This document shows, in pieces, positions 6,401-10,061 of a stretch of DNA of 10,061 nucleotides (position 1 is its first letter; every line of letters begins with the position of its first letter). The stretch covers positions 1 to 10,061 of the forward strand of contig JAITET010000062.1 of NCBI GenBank assembly GCA_031281895.1, written 5' to 3'. The notes under the pieces were generated by a model that saw only the letters and a program-made list of their open reading frames with translations, ran no database searches and had not been told where the DNA came from. The translations under genes and the position numbers were made by a program. Origin of the DNA: Puniceicoccales bacterium (GTDB lineage Bacteria > Verrucomicrobiota > Verrucomicrobiia > Opitutales > JAIRKQ01).

Positions 6401-7300
6401 ATGAAAAAGAATGGTTTTGGTAAAAATTTATGCCTGTTTTTTTCATTATTTACGATGCTAATACTAGTTGGCTGCGGAAAAGTTGACTTGTTGTCAAATC
6501 TGCCAGAAGAGGAAGCGAATGAAATTGTTTCTTTAATGCAACAGCATCATGTTTCTGTTGTCAAAAGGCCTGGTTTAGAGCTAGCATGGACCATTGTGCT
6601 GAAAAACTCCGATGAATTTTCCAAGGCGGAGAAAATTTTAAAAACCAATGGCTATCCCAAGGTACAATATAATACCATAGGGCAAGTTTTCCAGAAAAGC
6701 GGATTGGTGGCTTCTCCCCTAGAAGAAAAAGCAAGGTTCATGTATGCCCTGTCGGAAAGCGTTGCTTCGACGTTGAATAAAATTCCTGGAGTCTTGACAT
6801 CGCGTGTTCACATAGTATTGCCGGAAAATGATCCCTATTCCGATGCAGATACCGAAGCATCGGCTGCCATATTTTTGACCTATAAAGTTGGTTCGAGTTT
6901 GGATGAATCGGTACGAGAAATCAAATATCTTGTGGCAAATAGTGTCCAGGGCTTGGACTACGATAGGGTATCAATTGCTTTGTTCCCGGTAGCGACCGAA
7001 GACAGCACAACCGACGATAATAATTTCGAAACAAATGTGAATGTTTTGGGACTTCGAATGGCCAGTGATGCAGCGACAAAATTTCTTACCATAGTTATCA
7101 TCCTTGGTGTATTACTACTGTGTAGCATAGGAACTGCTGCGTTTTTCTTTTTCGAGTCCAGAAAGAGCAAAAAAACTACTGCGGCTTCTAAACCTACCCC
7201 CAATAGCCCTGTAGTCGTACAAAACGATACGAAAGATGTTAGTGACCTTGACGAGGAGCCGGAGGCTACACCGGAAGAGACTACGCAAGAAGAAAAATAG
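6401..7300 (+). CDS. sctJ: T3SS inner-membrane ring lipoprotein SctJ (YscJ/PrgK/CdsJ family)
   Basis: SctJ forms, with SctD, the inner-membrane ring of the injectisome. The 299-residue protein opens with a lipoprotein signal peptide: two lysines, a hydrophobic core, and the lipobox L-V-G-C with Cys25 as the predicted lipidated residue. Next comes the family signature L-L-S-N-L-P-E-E-E-A-N-E-I at about 30-42, then the two ring-building modules, including V-H-I-V-L-P-E at about 137-143. A single membrane helix lies near 228-251, followed by a 48-residue charged, Pro/Thr/Glu-rich tail, presumably cytoplasmic. FliF of flagella is far longer, so this is the injectisome form. It is first in the operon and followed 13 bases later by sctK. 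Confidence 0.93.
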   Translation: MKKNGFGKNLCLFFSLFTMLILVGCGKVDLLSNLPEEEANEIVSLMQQHHVSVVKRPGLELAWTIVLKNSDEFSKAEKILKTNGYPKVQYNTIGQVFQKSGLVASPLEEKARFMYALSESVASTLNKIPGVLTSRVHIVLPENDPYSDADTEASAAIFLTYKVGSSLDESVREIKYLVANSVQGLDYDRVSIALFPVATEDSTTDDNNFETNVNVLGLRMASDAATKFLTIVIILGVLLLCSIGTAAFFFFESRKSKKTTAASKPTPNSPVVVQNDTKDVSDLDEEPEATPEETTQEEK

Positions 7301-7313
7301 ATAGAAATTGCAA

Positions 7314-7994
7314 ATGGTTGAAATAGCTGAAAGTCTAAAAAACATCATAACGACCGATTTTCAATACTTCAAAAATTGGTATGATTTTAATTTTAATGTG
7401 GAAACATACCTACCGGTCCAGGAGTTTGAAAAAGTCTTTAGGGTGTATGGTAAAAACATTTTTAACATTCTTTTAACATCAGGGTACGCCCAAACAGACT
7501 TTCGGAGGAATTTATTAAAAATACTGGATTTGAAAGATTCCGTTGACTACGACATTTGTGCAAGATCGGTAAAGCTGGTAATACACAACAAAGAGCGTTT
7601 GGTCCAAGCAATGAAGGTTGCAGGAGCCATATTTCATCATGAAGATGTAATAAAAATAATTGGCAAAAATGAATTAAATGCACTAATAGAATTCACGGGA
7701 CAAGGAGTCTATTCATTCATAGTTAGGAGAGGGATGGTTCTGTGGAAAATGTTACCGAACCTAAAAATTAAAACTGTAAAAATGCCACTCACTCAAAAGA
7801 TTACCTCATCGGGCAAGTGTATACTAAGCAATGCCCTGGTCGGGTTGCCCGACGAAGTAAAAAAGAGATTGGAATTGATGCTCGGAGAACATTTTGACAT
7901 TCCTTCAAAATATGATGAAGTTACAGTAAATAAGTGTTTAGAGCTTATAGAATTCTCTCTGAAAAAATTAAATGACGAAAATCATACCGGATAA
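7314..7994 (+). CDS. sctK: T3SS sorting-platform adaptor SctK (YscK-like)
   Basis: SctK proteins connect the cytoplasmic sorting platform (SctQ) to the inner-membrane ring. The family is poorly conserved. The call rests on place and size (226 residues, between sctJ and sctL, the position of yscK in Yersinia and of the CT560-type gene in chlamydiae) and on family-like features: W-Y-D-F-N near the N-terminus, a largely helical composition, and V-Y-S-F-I-V-R-R-G in the middle. No signal peptide or membrane segment is present, as expected for a cytosolic component. I chose the ATG at 7314 over a TTG two codons earlier (7308); neither has a strong ribosome site, and translation may be coupled to sctJ. 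The sctL ATG follows six bases after the stop. Confidence 0.75.
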   Translation: MVEIAESLKNIITTDFQYFKNWYDFNFNVETYLPVQEFEKVFRVYGKNIFNILLTSGYAQTDFRRNLLKILDLKDSVDYDICARSVKLVIHNKERLVQAMKVAGAIFHHEDVIKIIGKNELNALIEFTGQGVYSFIVRRGMVLWKMLPNLKIKTVKMPLTQKITSSGKCILSNALVGLPDEVKKRLELMLGEHFDIPSKYDEVTVNKCLELIEFSLKKLNDENHTG

Positions 7995-8000
7995 TATACT

Positions 8001-8690
8001 ATGGGAATCGCAAACATTTACGAAATTTCTATTGGCAACTTTGACTTAAAGCAATCGGGAAAAGTTTTGAAAGCCAAGTCGTATGCCAATTTTATAGCTG
8101 GCAAAAGCATGCTCACTACAACGAAAAAGAAATGTGAGGAGATTTTACAAGAAGCTAGTCGAAAAAGTGACCAAATCGTCAAGAATGCTGAAACAAAGGC
8201 CAATGAAATAATCGAACAGGCGAAACAAACAAAAAAGCAGAAAGAGGAACGGGGATATTCCGAAGGATTTGAAAATGGAAAGCAGCAAATTTCCAATGAG
8301 ATGATGAATTTTGTTTCGAAGAGTGCAAACAGCTTTTCAAGACTCGAAGAAGATGTTGTCGAAGTTGTTAAATCTGCCCTGCGGAAAATTATCGGTAAAA
8401 TTGATAAGACCGAATTGATTGTCAATGTTGTAAGGAATTCATTGCAAAAAATTAAAACACAAAAGCAGGCAACCCTGAAGGTTGCTCCCGGAGAAGCACA
8501 AGTATTGCGCGACAAGGTACAAGATTTAACCAAAGATACTCCTGTTTTGGAATTTTTAGACATTTGTGCCGATACACATCTTCAGCCAGGCTCATGCATT
8601 TTAGAAACTGAGTTGGGGGTAATAGATGCAAGTATCCCCGTTCAATTAACTGCCATAGAAAATGCTTTATCAAAAGCGAAATCGCGATAG
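8001..8690 (+). CDS. sctL: T3SS ATPase stator/regulator SctL (YscL/HrpE/FliH family)
   Basis: SctL dimers hold the SctN hexamer to the sorting platform and restrain its ATPase activity. Of 229 residues, the N-terminal ~35 form a small conserved-looking segment (K-V-L-K-A-K-S-Y-A). A strongly charged, Lys/Glu/Gln-rich stretch at about 40-90 then looks like a coiled coil, followed by G-Y-S-E-G-F-E-N-G, the Gly/Glu pattern typical of FliH/YscL proteins. The C-terminal domain contains L-R-D-K-V-Q-D-L and then L-Q-P-G-S-C-I-L-E-T-E-L-G-V-I-D, matching the family element G-x-C-x-x-E-(T/S)-x-x-G-x-I-D. It starts six bases after sctK and ends two bases before the sctN ATG, so the ATPase and its stator are likely made in a coupled way. 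Confidence 0.9.
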   Translation: MGIANIYEISIGNFDLKQSGKVLKAKSYANFIAGKSMLTTTKKKCEEILQEASRKSDQIVKNAETKANEIIEQAKQTKKQKEERGYSEGFENGKQQISNEMMNFVSKSANSFSRLEEDVVEVVKSALRKIIGKIDKTELIVNVVRNSLQKIKTQKQATLKVAPGEAQVLRDKVQDLTKDTPVLEFLDICADTHLQPGSCILETELGVIDASIPVQLTAIENALSKAKSR

Positions 8691-8692
8691 TT

Positions 8693-10042
8693 ATGGATAA
8701 GGAACAAGACAATTATAATCCCTTTGGATACATAGCAGAGCATCTCGAACAAGAGATAGAGGATTCTACCCTTATCCAAGTCAAAGGGAAGGTCATTCAA
8801 GTTGTTGGTACAATCATAAAAGCATCCGTACCAGGCGTCAAAATAGGAGAACTATGCCTTTTAAAAAATCCCTGGGAGGAAGCGGAATTGATGGCAGAGG
8901 TGGTAGGGTTTTCTCAACAGGCCACAATTTTAACCCCGATTGGAGATATTCGTGGGGTCTCGTCGACTACGGAGGTAATCCCAACCGGTAGAGTTCACAT
9001 GGTTCCTGTGGGAGATAATCTGCTCGGTCGAGTAATAGACGGGCTAGGTCGGCCCATCGACGGAGATAAAAAGGGGCCCCTTGAAACTACAGATTTTTAT
9101 CCAGTCTACAGTGATCCACCAAATGCAATGCTGAGAAATCCAATCGACAAACCACTGGCGTTAGGTGTGCGGGCTCTCGACGGACTGCTGACGTGTGGCG
9201 AGGGACAAAGGATGGGTATTTTTGCCGCCGCAGGGGGAGGTAAAAGTACACTTCTGGGACAAATTATTAGAAACACTGAAGCTGAAATCAACGTCCTGGC
9301 ACTAGTTGGGGAACGTGGCCGTGAGGTACGAGAGTTTGTGGAAAAAGATTTGGGCGAAGAAGGATTAAAACGATCCGTGCTAGTCATTTCTACCTCCGAT
9401 AGGTCGTCGATGGAACGCTTGAAAGCAGCCTATGTTGCAACTGCCATAGCCGAATACTTTAGGGATAAGGGGAAGAGGGTGCTGCTCATGATGGATTCTG
9501 TCACCCGTTTTGCTCGTGCACAACGCGAAATCGGGTTGGCAGCAGGAGAACCTCCCACCAGGCGTGGATTTCCTCCCTCTGTTTTTGAAACACTACCGAA
9601 ATTAATGGAACGGGCAGGCCAATCGGAAAAAGGATCAATTACGGCTTTGTATACCGTGCTCGTAGAAGGAGATGATATGACGGAACCGATAGCGGACGAA
9701 ACAAGGTCCATATTGGATGGTCACATTATCCTGTCAAGAAAACTAGCAGGGATGAATCATTATCCAGCCATAGATGTTCTATTAAGCGTTAGCCGTGTTT
9801 TTAATCAAGTAACAGATGAGCGGCACAGAAAGGTTGCATCCAAGTTAAGGACAATCTTATCCAAATATCAGGAGGTTGAACTGTTGGTCAGAATTGGAGA
9901 ATATAAGCGTGGTGCTGATAAGATTACCGATGAAGCAATCGATAAGATAGAAGCGGTTAATAATTTTTTGCGACAAGGATTACATGACCGCGATGATTTT
10001 AAAACGACAATAGATAAAATGGCACAAGTTGTTGGATTATAA
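8693..10042 (+). CDS. sctN: T3SS ATPase SctN (YscN/HrcN/CdsN family)
   Basis: This is the hexameric ATPase at the injectisome base, which releases chaperones and unfolds substrates. At 449 residues it has standard length and is complete. Seen: an N-terminal F1-like beta-barrel domain; Walker A A-A-A-G-G-G-K-S at 178-185; the G-E-R-G-R-E-V segment at 206-212 with presumed catalytic Glu207; Walker B V-L-L-M-M-D at 263-268; the S-V-T-R-F-A-R-A-Q-R-E-I and G-E-P-P-T-R-R-G-F-P-P-S-V-F stretches at 269-298, typical of T3SS/FliI ATPases; and S-V-S-R-V-F near 366-370, whose Arg368 is at the expected arginine-finger place. Gene context (sctJ-K-L before it, no flagellar genes) supports SctN over FliI. 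The stop overlaps the next start as TAATG. Confidence 0.96.
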   Translation: MDKEQDNYNPFGYIAEHLEQEIEDSTLIQVKGKVIQVVGTIIKASVPGVKIGELCLLKNPWEEAELMAEVVGFSQQATILTPIGDIRGVSSTTEVIPTGRVHMVPVGDNLLGRVIDGLGRPIDGDKKGPLETTDFYPVYSDPPNAMLRNPIDKPLALGVRALDGLLTCGEGQRMGIFAAAGGGKSTLLGQIIRNTEAEINVLALVGERGREVREFVEKDLGEEGLKRSVLVISTSDRSSMERLKAAYVATAIAEYFRDKGKRVLLMMDSVTRFARAQREIGLAAGEPPTRRGFPPSVFETLPKLMERAGQSEKGSITALYTVLVEGDDMTEPIADETRSILDGHIILSRKLAGMNHYPAIDVLLSVSRVFNQVTDERHRKVASKLRTILSKYQEVELLVRIGEYKRGADKITDEAIDKIEAVNNFLRQGLHDRDDFKTTIDKMAQVVGL

Positions 10043-10061
10043 TGGCGAAGTATGTTTTAGA
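10042..10061 (+). CDS. Start of next operon gene, probably sctO (3'-truncated)
   Basis: An ATG at 10042-10044 overlaps the sctN TAA as TAATG, a classic coupling arrangement, and reads M-A-K-Y-V-L before the window ends. In Ysc-type and chlamydial clusters the gene directly after sctN is sctO, the FliJ-like stalk protein. Identity is inferred from position only. Confidence 0.4.

Noticed and set aside
8693..10042. sctN as flagellar fliI or an F-type ATPase subunit
   Set aside because: The neighbours are sctJ with a lipobox and short length (not FliF), sctK and sctL. The G-E-P-P-T-R-R-G-F-P-P-S-V-F segment excludes an F-type subunit. No flagellar gene is present.
1..10061. CRISPR array, insertion sequence, integrase or tRNA genes
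   Set aside because: No regularly spaced identical repeats, transposase-like protein, terminal inverted repeats or tRNA-like cloverleaf were seen.

Overview
The window is about 10 kb of AT-leaning bacterial DNA (roughly 40% GC by eye) from a host-associated Gram-negative organism. It carries the membrane-ring lipoprotein, sorting-platform, stator and ATPase genes of a non-flagellar type III secretion system (T3SS) next to core housekeeping genes. Protein character and the T3SS type would fit a member of the Planctomycetes-Verrucomicrobia-Chlamydiae group. That placement is an inference from reading the proteins, and nothing here fixes the taxon.

Layout. (1) From the left edge to 1544 (+) is the C-terminal 513 residues of a large unrecognised protein. 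It begins inside a run of 22-residue repeats, so its true start lies outside the window. (2) 1545-1939 has no intact gene. It holds a protein-like but frameshifted and stop-interrupted stretch (1545-1826), then a possible terminator. (3) 4891 down to 1940 (-) is a housekeeping run: rpoZ (RNA polymerase omega), smpB (trans-translation), rsmD (16S rRNA m2G966 methyltransferase) and murJ (lipid II flippase). rsmD and murJ overlap by 14 bases. (4) 4892-4994 is a divergent intergenic region with a near-perfect 15-base palindrome between the two candidate -35 boxes. (5) 4995-6251 (+) is a 12-helix major facilitator superfamily transporter of unknown substrate. (6) 6252-6400 contains a good sigma70-type promoter with a 13-base perfect palindrome just upstream of its -35. 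(7) 6401 to the right edge (+) is a tight T3SS operon: sctJ, sctK, sctL, sctN and the first codons of another gene, probably sctO, which overlaps the sctN stop as TAATG.

How the genes work together. SctJ forms the inner-membrane ring of the injectisome. SctK links the cytoplasmic sorting platform to that ring. SctL is the stator that carries and restrains the hexameric ATPase SctN, which strips chaperones from substrates and unfolds them. The following gene would supply the central stalk. Spacing of 2-19 bases or an overlap between all five genes points to one transcript from the promoter near 6309-6337. The repeat protein at the left end could be a host-interaction factor, but no secretion signal is visible because its N-terminus is missing.
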